Made by a program: the position numbers and the translations under genes. A stretch of DNA of 64,000 bases, from contig NZ_CP023564.1 in assembly GCF_002407065.1 (NCBI RefSeq), positions 930,001 to 994,000 of the forward strand, in the 5' to 3' direction. The notes beneath the pieces were generated by a model that did not search any database, was not told where the DNA came from, and was given only the letters and a program-made list of their open reading frames with translations. Positions within the stretch are counted from its first letter, which is position 1; each line of letters opens with the position of its first letter. Below are positions 41,701-50,957 of this stretch, piece after piece. Origin of the DNA: Brachybacterium ginsengisoli. GTDB lineage: Bacteria > Actinomycetota > Actinomycetes > Actinomycetales > Dermabacteraceae.

Positions 41701-43028
41701 CGGGTCTCCTCTCCGTGCTGTCGGGTGTCGGTCGCGGCGTCGGACGGGCCCTCGGCGATCTGATCGTCGGTGCGGGCGGCCCCGGGGTCCGGGCCGTCCG
41801 GCTCCGGTCCGTCGGGCGGGGCCACGGCCGGGATCTCCCCGGTGCCGTTCCCGAGCGTCCCCGCGGCGGTCAGCAGCGTGACGCGGGGGATGACGCCCTG
41901 GAAACGGCCGTCGTCGTCGACCACCACCAGCGGGGTGATGTGCTGGGCGGAGAGGGCGAAGAGATCCGCGAGCGGGGTGTCATGGGCGACCACCGGCATC
42001 TCGAGGCGGGTGGAGAACGGCAGGTCGTCCCCGCCCGCGCGCACGGCTGCGGCGACATCGTCCTCCCACAGCACGCCGACGGGCTTCCGATCCCGGCCCA
42101 GCACCACCAGCCAGGGGTTCTGGGTCTCGCGCAGCAGCTTGTGCGCGGTGCGCGGTCCCTGCGCGGAGCCGAGGGTCTGGGGCGGCTGCTCCATGATCCC
42201 GGAGGCGGTGAGCACGCGGGAGCGGTCGACGTCCTGGATGAAGCGGGCCACGTAGTCGTTGGCGGGCTCGTTGAGGATCTCGTCCGAGGTGCCGACCTGC
42301 ACGATCCGGCCGTCGCGCATCATCGCGATGCGGTCGCCGATGCGCATGGCCTCGTTGAGGTCGTGGGTGATGAACAGGACGGTCTTGTCCAGACGCTGCT
42401 GGAGGTCCACCAGCTGGTCCTGCATGTCGCGGCGGATCAGCGGGTCCAGGGCGGAGAACGCCTCGTCCATGAGCAGCACGTCGGTGCCGGCGGCGAGCGC
42501 CCGGGCCAGACCCACACGCTGCTGCATCCCGCCGGAGAGGTTGTCGGGGCGGTACCCGCCCCAGCCCTTCAGCCCCACCATCTCGAGGGCCTCGGTGGCC
42601 TTCTTCTCGCGGTCGGCGCGGTTCATGCCGCTGACCTCCAGCCCGTACGCCGCGTTCTCGCCGACGGTGCGGTGGGGGAGGAGGGCGAAGTGCTGGAAGA
42701 CCATCGAGATCCGGCGCCGTCGCACGTCGCGGATCTTCGCGGGGCTCATCTCGGAGAGGACCTCGTCGCCGATGCGCAGCGTGCCGGAGGTGGCCGGGAG
42801 CAGACCGTTGACCATGCGGATCAGGGTGGACTTCCCGGAGCCGGACAGCCCCATCACCACGAAGATCTCGCCGGGGTCGACGCTGAAGCTGGCGTCGATC
42901 ACGGCGGCCGTCAGACCGTCCTCTCGCAGCTCGTCCCGGGTGCGCCCCGTCCGGAGCGCCTCGACTCCTCGGGTGGGGCGGCGGCCGAAGACCTTGTACA
43001 GGCCTTCCGCGGTGATCACTGGCGGCAC
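41697..43028 (-). CDS. opuAA: Glycine betaine/proline ABC transporter ATP-binding protein with CBS domains
   Basis: The 443-residue protein has Walker A GLSGSGKST, Q-loop MVFQHFALLPHRTV, signature LSGGMQQRVGLARALA, Walker B VLLMDEAFSALDPL and H-loop FITHDLNEA. A tandem CBS region follows (about 285-410: NPWLVVLGRDRKPVGVL and THRED-like ITPLVVVDDDGRFQGVIPRV), the element that senses ionic strength or c-di-AMP in relatives, then an acidic Pro-rich tail. GTG 43028 with AAGGAG upstream was chosen over longer frames. First gene of the operon. A shared box with ectA lies about 270-305 nt upstream. Confidence 0.93.
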   Translation of the reverse strand: MPPVITAEGLYKVFGRRPTRGVEALRTGRTRDELREDGLTAAVIDASFSVDPGEIFVVMGLSGSGKSTLIRMVNGLLPATSGTLRIGDEVLSEMSPAKIRDVRRRRISMVFQHFALLPHRTVGENAAYGLEVSGMNRADREKKATEALEMVGLKGWGGYRPDNLSGGMQQRVGLARALAAGTDVLLMDEAFSALDPLIRRDMQDQLVDLQQRLDKTVLFITHDLNEAMRIGDRIAMMRDGRIVQVGTSDEILNEPANDYVARFIQDVDRSRVLTASGIMEQPPQTLGSAQGPRTAHKLLRETQNPWLVVLGRDRKPVGVLWEDDVAAAVRAGGDDLPFSTRLEMPVVAHDTPLADLFALSAQHITPLVVVDDDGRFQGVIPRVTLLTAAGTLGNGTGEIPAVAPPDGPEPDGPDPGAARTDDQIAEGPSDAATDTRQHGEETR

Positions 43029-43299
43029 GGGGGCTCCTTCGATGGCGGACGAGTGGCGTGCACGCGGCGCGCGGAGCGGCTCTCGTCCCCCCGACGGGGC
43101 CCCTGGCGCGGTGCGTGGACTTCTCGAAGCGTAGGCCCCATGCCCGCTGGAAAGTGGCTGGGAACAGGGCATTCAGTCCGGATCAGCGCCCGGCGGCGGC
43201 CGATCGGCGGGGTCTGGCAGGGCGCGCGGAGGCGTCCGGATTCTCCGGTATGGCCTGGGATGACGGGGCGACGGGAGGGCGCTCTCCCTCAGAGGATCC

Positions 43300-43334
43300 G
43301 GCTGTCCGACAATCCGGAGATAACTATTCGGCAA
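43300..43334. promoter_or_regulatory. Candidate paired operator upstream of opuA, shared with ectA
   Basis: CTGTCCGACAA (43302-43312) is the core of a 17-mer identical, in reverse complement, to 10543-10559. A weaker copy, CTATTCGGCAA (43324-43334), lies 22 bp away. Apart from this the 412-nt gap 43029-43440 shows no gene; it is long for a leader and may contain the opuA promoter. Confidence 0.5.
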
Positions 43335-43440
43335 CGCCCCCGTGGCGGGTGTCGAAGCGCACGACGGGGCCCCGTCGGCAGACCGTGGAGCCAGGGCGGA
43401 GTCAGGGCGCGGGCGGGGCGTCGGTGGGGAGCGGGCGGGG

Positions 43441-44190
43441 TCAGCCGCGGCCGGGCAGGGTCTCGGCGAGGAAGCCGACGGTCTGCTGCCAGGCGGCTTC
43501 GGCGGCCTCGGCGTGATGGAGCCCCGGGTGGGGGTTGTCGAAGGCGTGGCCCGCTCCCTCGTGCAGGGAGAAGCGCACCTGCTCGCGGGTGCCCTCGGCG
43601 GTGACGGCCGCGCGGATCCGCTCGACCTCCTCGGACGGGATGAAGGCGTCGGCCGTGCCGAAGTGGTGCAGGCTCGGCACCTCCACCGCGGAGGCGCGAT
43701 CCAGCAGCGAGGGCAATGCCGAGCCGTAGTAGCTCACCAGCACCGAGGGCGCCCGGCCCTCCTCGGCGGCCGACGCCGCGGCGGCGAACGCCAGCCCGCC
43801 GCCGTAGCAGTAGCCCAGCAGGCCCACCCGCTCCGAGTCCACGGCGCCGTGGGCGCGCAGGGCGCCGAGCGCGGCGATCGCGTCGGCCTCCGCGCGTTCC
43901 CACGGGAGGCTGCTCGTCAGCTCCATGCCCGCGCCGAGCCACGAGTCGAGGTCGTCCCACTCCTCGACCCCCACGAGCGGCGGGTCCAGGCGGGCGAACA
44001 GCTGGGGAGCGAGCACCGCGTAGCCCAGGGCGGAGAGATCCGCGCAGCGCTGCTGCAGGGACTCGGACAGGCCGAAGATCTCCTGCAGGACCACGAGGCC
44101 GGGGACCGGCTGCTCGAGGTTCTCGGGCAGCCAGAGCAGCCCGGGCAGGTCGCCGGCGTCGGTCGGGATGGGAAGCGTCGTCGCACTCAC
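43441..44190 (-). CDS. Dienelactone hydrolase family protein
   Basis: The 249-residue alpha/beta hydrolase has the nucleophile elbow GLLGYCYGGGLAF (Cys as nucleophile, as in dienelactone hydrolase), the acid residue in HHFGTADAFIPSEE and the catalytic His in HEGAGHAFDNPHPG. It begins at GTG 44190. Although related to carboxymethylenebutenolidases of chlorocatechol breakdown, most stand-alone members have unknown substrates, and no aromatic-degradation genes are nearby. It should be cytosolic. Confidence 0.92.
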   Translation of the reverse strand: MSATTLPIPTDAGDLPGLLWLPENLEQPVPGLVVLQEIFGLSESLQQRCADLSALGYAVLAPQLFARLDPPLVGVEEWDDLDSWLGAGMELTSSLPWERAEADAIAALGALRAHGAVDSERVGLLGYCYGGGLAFAAAASAAEEGRAPSVLVSYYGSALPSLLDRASAVEVPSLHHFGTADAFIPSEEVERIRAAVTAEGTREQVRFSLHEGAGHAFDNPHPGLHHAEAAEAAWQQTVGFLAETLPGRG

Positions 44191-44252
44191 GCCGCGACCC
44201 TACCCCCGGGGGGGGGGCCAGGGCGTCCGTCAGGAGGAGAACAGCGCCAGTG

Positions 44253-45518
44253 TCAGGTGAACAGCGCCAGTGCGTAGATCCCGAACAGCATCAGATGCAC
44301 TGCACCATGGAGGGCGGTGACTCGTGGTGCGGCGGCGGAGATCGCCGAGACCGCGAGCGTCAGCCCCAGCAGCAGGAGGTTCGCCGGCGACTCCGCCAGC
44401 ACCACGGATCGGCCCGTGAGCAGACCGATCACCAGCACGGTGGGGATGGTCAGCGCCAGCGTCGAGACCAGCGCGCCGTGGCACAGGTTCACCACGCGCT
44501 GCATCTCGCCACCGAGGGCGGCGCGCACCGCGGTGAGCGACTCCGGGGTGAACACGATCATCGCGATCAGCGCCCCGCCGAGCGCCGCGGGCGCCCCGAG
44601 CCGGGCCAGTCCTTCGTCGAGCAGGCCGGCCATGTGATGCGAGAGCAGCACGATCGGCAGCACCGTCGCGATCAGCAGGGCGGACCGCAGCAGCAGCTCG
44701 GGCAGGTGCTCACGGGCCACCGCGCGGAGCTGCGCGGTCGACGAGGCGCCGGCGTCGGCCGACGTCCCGGCGGATGCCGAGGTCGGGGCGTCGGTCGAGG
44801 CGTCGGTCGGGGCGTCGGTCGGCCCGGCGGCCGCCGGTTCGGCCCCCGGGGCGGCAGGCACCGCGGTGAGGGGCGCAGGCTCCTGGAAGTCCGCCGCCTG
44901 GGCGCCGGTCTGGCGCCACAGGAAGACCCCGTAGAGCGCGACGGTCAGGCCGCCCACGATCAGCGCCTGCGCCGGGGAGTAGCTCCCGCCCTCGCCCAGC
45001 AGCGCCGGCATGGCGAGCGCGAGCGCGGCCAGCACCACCAGCATCACCAGGTAGGCGGAGGTGCCCACGCGCTGCACGGCCAGGGCGCCATGGCGCAGCC
45101 CGCCCACCAGCACGCTCAGCCCCAGGACCAGGTTCATGATGATCATCGACACCGCCATCACCGAGTCCCGGGCGATCGTCGTGTGATCGCCGGGCCCCAG
45201 CATCACCGCGGCGATCAGCACCACCTCGATCACCACGATGGACAGCGTGAGCACGAGCGTGCCGTAGGGGTCGCCGAGCCGGTGGGCGAGCGCCTCGGCC
45301 TGCTGCACCACCCCGCCGGCCGCCACCACGACGACGGCCACGATCCCGGCGAGCACCAGGGCGAGCACGGGGGAGGGCAGGTGCCCCTCGAGCAGCTGGG
45401 ACGCGAGGGCGAGCAGTGCGACCGAGGCCCAGCCGAGCAGCAGCCGGCCGACGGCGCCTCGGGTGAGCACGGTGCGGGGGAGAGCCCTGCCGGTCAGGGC
45501 GGGGGAGCGGGATGTCAT
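44253..45518 (-). CDS. ChaA-like calcium(cation):proton antiporter
   Basis: The 421-residue CaCA-superfamily protein has two homologous halves, each with the alpha-repeat acidic motif: GDPYGTLVLTLSIVVIEVVL and VFTPESLTAVRAALGG followed by NLCHGALVSTLAL. About eleven helices are split by a central cytosolic loop (residues about 205-260) rich in Ala, Pro, Thr, Asp and Ser. It probably exports Ca2+, Na+ or K+ in exchange for protons. Immediately past the stop codon a near-copy of its last codons occurs (CTGGCGCTGTTC twice, 23 bp apart, in shifted frames), a local duplication at the gene's end. Confidence 0.88.
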   Translation of the reverse strand: MTSRSPALTGRALPRTVLTRGAVGRLLLGWASVALLALASQLLEGHLPSPVLALVLAGIVAVVVVAAGGVVQQAEALAHRLGDPYGTLVLTLSIVVIEVVLIAAVMLGPGDHTTIARDSVMAVSMIIMNLVLGLSVLVGGLRHGALAVQRVGTSAYLVMLVVLAALALAMPALLGEGGSYSPAQALIVGGLTVALYGVFLWRQTGAQAADFQEPAPLTAVPAAPGAEPAAAGPTDAPTDASTDAPTSASAGTSADAGASSTAQLRAVAREHLPELLLRSALLIATVLPIVLLSHHMAGLLDEGLARLGAPAALGGALIAMIVFTPESLTAVRAALGGEMQRVVNLCHGALVSTLALTIPTVLVIGLLTGRSVVLAESPANLLLLGLTLAVSAISAAAPRVTALHGAVHLMLFGIYALALFT

Positions 45519-45809
45519 GGGTCGGTCCTCCGGTGAGGCCGTCCTCGTCGCGATCCCGCCGGCCGGGTCGTCCCGGCCGCGGCGCCCGCGATCACCGCGC
45601 GGCGCCCCTGCAGTCTACGAGCGGCGCCCGCGGCCGGCCAGCTCGTGGTGAGCGACCTGACCGCGGGCGATGACGGAGCAGAGGGGTCGCTCGTCGGTCC
45701 GGCCGCTGATGCGGAGCTGCAGGCCCTGGTCCCCGTCCGCGAAGGTGCCCGGGGCGACGTGGAGGTCGAGCAGCGGGCACGGGCCGGGCAGGGGGCGGGG
45801 TTGCGGGTC

Positions 45810-46073
45810 TCAGTGCTCGTGGCCGCGCGGAGCGGGATCGCCATGCTGCTGCCGATACAGATCGTCCTCCGCGTCCTCATCGCTCACCGAGTCCTTAGGG
45901 CTGCGGAACCCCAGCAGGATGCCGAGCACGGTGCCGACCGCGAAGCCGATCAGGGCCCCGATCCACAGGCTGTCGATCACCGCGAGGCCCAGACCGATCC
46001 CCACCACGAAGCCGAGCAGCATCCCGAAGGGCAGCCAGGTGGCGTCGAAGCGACGGGCGGCGGGTGAGCTCAT
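45810..46073 (-). CDS. Small two-helix membrane protein
   Basis: The family is not recognised. The 87-residue protein has two closely spaced membrane segments (WLPFGMLLGFVVGIGLGLAV and WIGALIGFAVGTVLGILLG) and an acidic, His-containing tail (DSVSDEDAEDDLYRQQHG). AGAGGA precedes the ATG. The glycine-rich helices resemble stress-associated small membrane proteins. It is divergent from the SulP transporter. The 291 nt between it and the antiporter gene hold no gene I can support. Confidence 0.7.
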   Translation of the reverse strand: MSSPAARRFDATWLPFGMLLGFVVGIGLGLAVIDSLWIGALIGFAVGTVLGILLGFRSPKDSVSDEDAEDDLYRQQHGDPAPRGHEH

Positions 46074-46224
46074 GGGTCCTCTGTCCGATCGGGCACCCGC
46101 CGGAGCGCCGACGGGGGTGGGGACGCCAGCGTAGTCGCGCGGCGGGACCCGGAGCCTGTGATCCCCGGCCCCCGGGGACGGACCTCACCTCGTCCGGACG
46201 GTCCGCGCGGATAGCATTCCGGGC

Positions 46225-47700
46225 GTGACAGCGACCCCGACCTCCGCCGCGAGCCCCACCACCCTGCAGGCGCTGCGCAGCCCCCGCCTGCTGACCACCG
46301 AGGTGCTCGCCGGCGCGGTGACCACGCTCGCCCTGATCCCCGAGGTCATCTCCTTCTCGGTGATCGCCGGGGTGGACCCGAAGGTCAGCCTCGTCGCCTC
46401 CGTGGTGCTCGCGATCTCGATGACCTTCCTCGGAGGGCGCCCGGCGATGATCACGGCCGCGGCCGGGGCCGTGGCGCTCGTGGTCGCACCGCTCGTGCAC
46501 ACCCACGGCGCCGCCTACCTGCTGCCCACCGTGGTGCTCGCCGGCCTGATCCAGATCGCCTTCGGACTGGTGGGCCTCGCCCGGATCATGCGCTTCATCC
46601 CGCGCTCGGTGATGATCGGCTTCGTCAACGCGCTCGGCATCCTCATCTTCACCGCCCAGCTCCAGCACGTGCTCGACGTGCCCGCCGCGGTCTACCCGCT
46701 GTTCGCCCTCACCCTCGTGGTGGTGCTCGTGCTGCCGCGGTTCACGAAGGCCGTCCCGGCCCCGCTGGTCGCGATCGTGCTGGTCACCGCGATCGCGATG
46801 ATCGCCCACCTCGCCGTCCCCACCGTCGGCGACCAGGGCGAGATCTCCGGCGGCCTCCCCGGCATCACCCCGCTCGAGGTGCCGCTGTCCCTCGAGACCC
46901 TGCAGCTCATCGCGCCCACCGCCCTCAGCGTCGCCTTCGTGGGCCTCATGGAGACGCTGCTGACCGCCAAGCTCGTGGACGACATCACCGACACCCGCTC
47001 GCCCAAGGGCCGCGAGTCCTGGGCGCTGGGGGTGGCGAACATCCTCGCCGGGTTCTGGGGAGGCATCGCCGGCTGCGCGATGATCGGCCAGACGGTGATG
47101 AACGTGAAGCTGGGCCGCGCGCGCACCCGGATCTCCACCCTGATCGCCGGAGTGCTGCTGCTGGTGCTCGTCACCGCGCTCTCCGACCTCATGGCGCAGA
47201 TCCCGATGGCGGCGCTGGCCGCAGTGATGATGGTCGTCGCGGTGACCACCGTGGACTTCCACAGCGTGCGGCCCGCGACCCTGAAGCGGATGCCGTGGTC
47301 GGAGACCCTGGTCATGGTCACGACGGTGGTGGTCGTGGTGATCACCCACAACCTCGCCATCGGCGTCGCGGCCGGCGTGCTCCTGGCGATGGTGCTCTTC
47401 GCCCGCCGCGTCGCCCACGTCATCACGGTGCGGCGCTCCGAGGACGGCGCACGCTACACGGTCATCGGGCCGCTCTTCTTCGGCAGCAGCAACGACCTCG
47501 TCGAGCAGTTCTCCTACACCGAGGATCCGCCGCAGGTCACGGTCGACTTCTCCGCCGCCCAGATCTGGGACGCCTCCACCGTCGCCGTGCTCGACTCGGT
47601 GCAGACCAAGTACGCCGAGCAGGGCACCGAGGTGCGCTTCACCGGGCTCGACGAGCGCTCCTCGGGCTTCCACGGCCGTCTCACCGGGACGCTGAACTAG
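46225..47700 (+). CDS. SulP family anion transporter with STAS domain
   Basis: The 491-residue protein has ten to twelve helices with the SulP features GAVTTLALIPEVISFSVIAG, AGAVALVVAPLV, MRFIPRSVMIGFVNALGIL and VGLMETLLTAKLVDDITD, then a short C-terminal STAS domain (QVTVDFSAAQIWDASTVAVL). SulP members carry sulfate, bicarbonate or other anions. The shortened length and ETLLTAKLVDD segment resemble the bacterial bicarbonate/sulfate subgroup, but the substrate is not decidable. It starts at GTG 46225 with no clear ribosome-binding site. Confidence 0.92.
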   Translation: MTATPTSAASPTTLQALRSPRLLTTEVLAGAVTTLALIPEVISFSVIAGVDPKVSLVASVVLAISMTFLGGRPAMITAAAGAVALVVAPLVHTHGAAYLLPTVVLAGLIQIAFGLVGLARIMRFIPRSVMIGFVNALGILIFTAQLQHVLDVPAAVYPLFALTLVVVLVLPRFTKAVPAPLVAIVLVTAIAMIAHLAVPTVGDQGEISGGLPGITPLEVPLSLETLQLIAPTALSVAFVGLMETLLTAKLVDDITDTRSPKGRESWALGVANILAGFWGGIAGCAMIGQTVMNVKLGRARTRISTLIAGVLLLVLVTALSDLMAQIPMAALAAVMMVVAVTTVDFHSVRPATLKRMPWSETLVMVTTVVVVVITHNLAIGVAAGVLLAMVLFARRVAHVITVRRSEDGARYTVIGPLFFGSSNDLVEQFSYTEDPPQVTVDFSAAQIWDASTVAVLDSVQTKYAEQGTEVRFTGLDERSSGFHGRLTGTLN

Positions 47701-47778
47701 CGACCGGGCCCGCAGCACCAGCCAGGGTGCGAGATGGAAGACTGCCTCCTCAGAACACCGCTGCGAGGAGGCGACCGC

Positions 47779-48600
47779 GTGTCCACCCAACCCGACCATG
47801 ACGCGAACATCCAGGCGTACTACTCCCTGGGCCACGAGGACGCCCGCCTGACCACCCGCTCCGTCGGAGGGCGCCTCGAGTACGAGCGCGTGCGCCGGAT
47901 CGTCTCCGCGCATCTGGCCCCTGGTACCCGGGTGCTCGACGTCGGAGGCGGCACCGGGGTGCACAGCCGCTGGCTGGCCGAGGCGGGCCACGAGGTGACC
48001 CTGCTCGATCCCGTCGCCTCGCAGGTCGAGGTCGCGGCGGGGCACGGCGGGTTCGAGGCGCTCGTGGGCGACGCCCGGGATCTGCCGGTCCCGGACCGCT
48101 CGGCGGATGCGGTGCTCCTGTTCGGTCCGCTCTATCACCTGGTGAGCGTGGAGGACCGACGGGCGGCGCTCGACGAGGCCCGTCGTGCCCTGCGCCCCGG
48201 CGGCCTCGTCTTCGCCCAGGGCATCTCGCGCCTGACCGCTTTCGTGGACACCACGGTGGCCGGTGGGTACGACGCGCTGGAGCCGCCGGACCTCGAGATC
48301 CTGCGCACCGGCGAATGGACCTCCGCCGGGGAGGGCTTCCCCGGCGGGCACTTCCATACCGCCGCCGAGCTGCGCGAGGAGGTCGAGCGCTCAGGGTTCG
48401 AGGAGGTCGAGGTCCACGGCCTCGAGGGCCCGAACGTCGGGGCGCTCGAAGCGCTCGCGGCCGGAGACGAGCTGGTGCGGCTCGGGCTCGAACTCGTCGA
48501 GACCCTCGAGCAGCAGCTGGGAGCCGCCGGGCACAGCCCGGAGCTGCTGGCCGACTACAGCCCCCACATGATGGCCGTCGGCAGGGCGCCCCGCCGCTAG
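47779..48600 (+). CDS. SAM-dependent class I methyltransferase
   Basis: The 273-residue protein has the SAM-binding motif I GTRVLDVGGGTGVHSRWLAE, the acidic motif (TLLDP), motif post-I (LVGDARDLPVPDRSADAVLLFGPLYHL) and motif III (RALRPGGLVF). YYSLGHEDARL is typical of small-molecule methyltransferases near the N-terminus. GTG 47779 is preceded by GAGGAG; an ATG at 47734 would add 15 residues without a site. The substrate is unknown. It converges on the S9 peptidase gene with only 16 nt between. Confidence 0.9.
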   Translation: MSTQPDHDANIQAYYSLGHEDARLTTRSVGGRLEYERVRRIVSAHLAPGTRVLDVGGGTGVHSRWLAEAGHEVTLLDPVASQVEVAAGHGGFEALVGDARDLPVPDRSADAVLLFGPLYHLVSVEDRRAALDEARRALRPGGLVFAQGISRLTAFVDTTVAGGYDALEPPDLEILRTGEWTSAGEGFPGGHFHTAAELREEVERSGFEEVEVHGLEGPNVGALEALAAGDELVRLGLELVETLEQQLGAAGHSPELLADYSPHMMAVGRAPRR

Positions 48601-48616
48601 GCCCCGCGTCGCGGGA

Positions 48617-50656
48617 TCACCAGGGCAGCACGTCCGGCACCGGCTCCGCGCCGAGCACGTGCTGGTCGCAGAAGGCGAGCACCGCCTGGTTCCAGGCCAG
48701 GGCGTTGGACGGCGTGAGCACCCAGTGGTTCTCGCTGGTGAGCTGCAGGAAGCGGTGCGGCATGTCCTCCGGCTCGCCCTGCCAGGAGGAGACCAGGTCC
48801 CACCACAGCCGCAGCGCCTCGCTGACCGGCACCCGGTAGTCGCGGTTGCCATGGGTGACCAGCATCGGCGTGGTGATCGCGTCGACCTCGTGGTGCGGGG
48901 AGAAGGCCCGGTACCAGTCCGGGTCCTCGTCCTCGTGGCGGTGCACGCGCATCTTCGAGGCGGCGGCGTCGGTGGTGCGGTGCTGCTGCGGCAGCGCCCA
49001 CAGCCCGGCGTGCGTGACGATCGCGTCGAAGCGATCAGATCGGCCCGCGATCCAGTTGGTCATGAAGCCGCCGAAGGAGGCGCCCAGCAGCGCGGTGCGC
49101 GTGGCATCGAGCTCGGGGCGCTCCAGCTCCTGGTCCAGCAGCGTCTCGCACTCGCGGAAGACCACATCGGGGCGGCGCGGCCAGCCCCGGTTCAGCCCGG
49201 CGTCGCCGTAGCCGGTGGACATCGCCGGGTCCGGCATCAGCACCGCGTAGCCGCGCTCGACGGCGAGCCACGGGCACCAGCGCCAGCTCCACGCGTTGTA
49301 GGAGCCGTGCGGCCCGCCATGGATCCACAGCATCACCGGTGCCGGCTCCGCGCTCGAGGCGGAGGCGGGCAGGCACAGCCAGCCGCCGACGGGGACGCCG
49401 TCGACCTCGGTCTCCACCCACTCCAGGGTGCCGGGCAGCGCGCCGACGGTCCCCGGGGCGGGCAGCTCCGTCAGGGCACCGTCGGCCGAGATCCGCACCG
49501 GACGGGCCGGGGTGCCCACATCGTTGCGCAGCGCGAGGACCGCGCCCTCGGGGCCGACGGCCAGGGAGGAGAAGACGCCGCCGTCGACCAGGGTGCGGGT
49601 CTCCCCGGTGGTCGCGTCCAGCAGGAGGATCGCGCCGGAGGAGTGCAGGTCGCCGCCGACCAGCAGGGTGGAGGAGTCCACCCATTCCGCCTCGCCCAGG
49701 GTGAGGTCGCCGAGCTCGGCGACCACCGGTGCGCCGCCGTCCAGCGGGTGGATCTCCAGGCGGCTGTAGCTGGTGTCGCTCGGGGTGGAGAGCGTCGAGC
49801 GCACCAGGGCGAGGTGCGTTCCGTCGGGGGAGAAGGACGGGCTGCCGTGCTGTGCCTCGTCATCGGCCTCGAGGAAGGTGGTGCGCGCGCCGGTGGCGGT
49901 GTCGAGGAGCACCACGTCGGTGCGGGTCTCGCCGCCGCGCACCCGGCGGGTCCACGAGGTCGCGACGGTGGTGCCGTCGGGGGAGAGGTCCGCGGAGGCG
50001 GCATGCAGCGGCACGGTGCCCACTCCGGGCGTGAGGTCGGTGAGCTCGCCGTCCGGGGTGACCAGCACCAGGTGGCGCTCCGCGTCGCCGAGCTCATGGT
50101 CCCAGAGCCGGATCGGCATGCCGGTGTGCCAGATGGTGGTCTGCTTCGCGTCCTTGCGGGCGGTGCGGCGCTCGGCGTCGTCCTCGAGGGTGCCGCCGGG
50201 CAGCACCTCGGTGGCGGCCAGGAGCGTGCCGTCCTCGGCGACGCCGAGCAGGCTGAGGCCGCCCGGAGCGGCCGCGACCAGCTCCGCCTCGCCCGCGGCG
50301 GGCAGGCGCCAGATCGCCGAGCGGTCCTCGACGGAGCCGCCCTCGGGGTCCGGGCGGGAGGAGCTGAACAGCAGCGAGCCCTCGGGGGTGAAGCGCGGGC
50401 CGCTCTCGCCCTTCTCCGACCGGGTCAGCCGGCGCGCCGACTTCTCGCCGGCCGGATCGAGCTCCCACAGCGACGAGAGGAGCTTCGCCCCGGGGCCGTC
50501 GGCCTCCTGGATCGCCGCGACGACCCGACCTTCCCGGCTCGTGGCGACGGAGGCCAGGCGCGGGATGCGCAGGAAGCCGTCGATGTCGGTGAAGTCGGTG
50601 AAGTCGGTGAAACTCGTGGAAGGAGTGGGGGCGGTGGTCGCGTCGTCGGAAGTCAC
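48617..50656 (-). CDS. S9 family peptidase (prolyl oligopeptidase/acylaminoacyl peptidase type)
   Basis: The 679-residue protein has an N-terminal beta-propeller (repeated SPDGT-type blades, residues about 30-410) and a C-terminal alpha/beta hydrolase domain. The catalytic Ser is in LLGASFGGFMTNW (about 525), Asp in VTHGNRDYRVP (about 602) and His in TSENHWVL (about 640). WIHGGPHGSYNAWSWRW is typical of the S9C group. There is no signal peptide, so it is probably cytosolic and trims peptides. It starts at GTG 50656. Just after the start the DNA contains a 9-bp tandem repeat giving FTDFTDFTD. Confidence 0.92.
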   Translation of the reverse strand: MTSDDATTAPTPSTSFTDFTDFTDIDGFLRIPRLASVATSREGRVVAAIQEADGPGAKLLSSLWELDPAGEKSARRLTRSEKGESGPRFTPEGSLLFSSSRPDPEGGSVEDRSAIWRLPAAGEAELVAAAPGGLSLLGVAEDGTLLAATEVLPGGTLEDDAERRTARKDAKQTTIWHTGMPIRLWDHELGDAERHLVLVTPDGELTDLTPGVGTVPLHAASADLSPDGTTVATSWTRRVRGGETRTDVVLLDTATGARTTFLEADDEAQHGSPSFSPDGTHLALVRSTLSTPSDTSYSRLEIHPLDGGAPVVAELGDLTLGEAEWVDSSTLLVGGDLHSSGAILLLDATTGETRTLVDGGVFSSLAVGPEGAVLALRNDVGTPARPVRISADGALTELPAPGTVGALPGTLEWVETEVDGVPVGGWLCLPASASSAEPAPVMLWIHGGPHGSYNAWSWRWCPWLAVERGYAVLMPDPAMSTGYGDAGLNRGWPRRPDVVFRECETLLDQELERPELDATRTALLGASFGGFMTNWIAGRSDRFDAIVTHAGLWALPQQHRTTDAAASKMRVHRHEDEDPDWYRAFSPHHEVDAITTPMLVTHGNRDYRVPVSEALRLWWDLVSSWQGEPEDMPHRFLQLTSENHWVLTPSNALAWNQAVLAFCDQHVLGAEPVPDVLPW

Positions 50657-50810
50657 CCGCGCAACGCTACCGGGATGGCGAGGCCCGAGGGGACGGAGTT
50701 GCGGAGGGGCGGCGTCCGGGCCTGGGACGTGCCGCAGAAGGTGGCCGCTCCGCACAGGAGTCCGTGGGCTGAGCGTGCGAGCCGCGAAGCGGCGCGCGCT
50801 GGAAGAGAAG

Positions 50811-50883
50811 TGCCCCCGAGACGATTCGAACGTCCGACACCCGCTTTAGGAGAGCGGTGCTCTATCCCCTGAGCTACGGGGGC
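50811..50883 (-). tRNA. tRNA-Arg (anticodon CCT)
   Basis: On the minus strand a full cloverleaf runs from acceptor GCCCCCG (50883 downward) to CGGGGGC plus discriminator A at 50811. The D-arm is GCTC/GAGC, the anticodon arm CCGCT-CTCCTAA-AGCGG and the T-loop TTCGAAT. The anticodon CCT reads AGG. No CCA is encoded, and there is no sign of integration here. Confidence 0.96.
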
Positions 50884-50957
50884 GCACAGGCCTGGGACCC
50901 GGCGATGCCGCGTTCACAGACCTCGAACATGGTAGCGCTCCGTGGCAGGATCGCTGC

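Noticed and set aside
43029..43440. Possible c-di-AMP (ydaO) riboswitch in the long opuA leader
   Set aside because: I could not identify the conserved ydaO core sequences; only the shared dyad stands out. A covariance-model search would decide.
45645..45809. Open frame continuing about 60 codons past the stop of the small membrane protein, in the same frame
   Set aside because: It reads somewhat protein-like but has no start codon or ribosome-binding site, and the 87-residue gene ends plausibly. Long open frames are common by chance at this G+C content.
50811..50883. tRNA-Arg as a second integration site
   Set aside because: No partial copy of this tRNA is found in the window, and the flanking genes look native.
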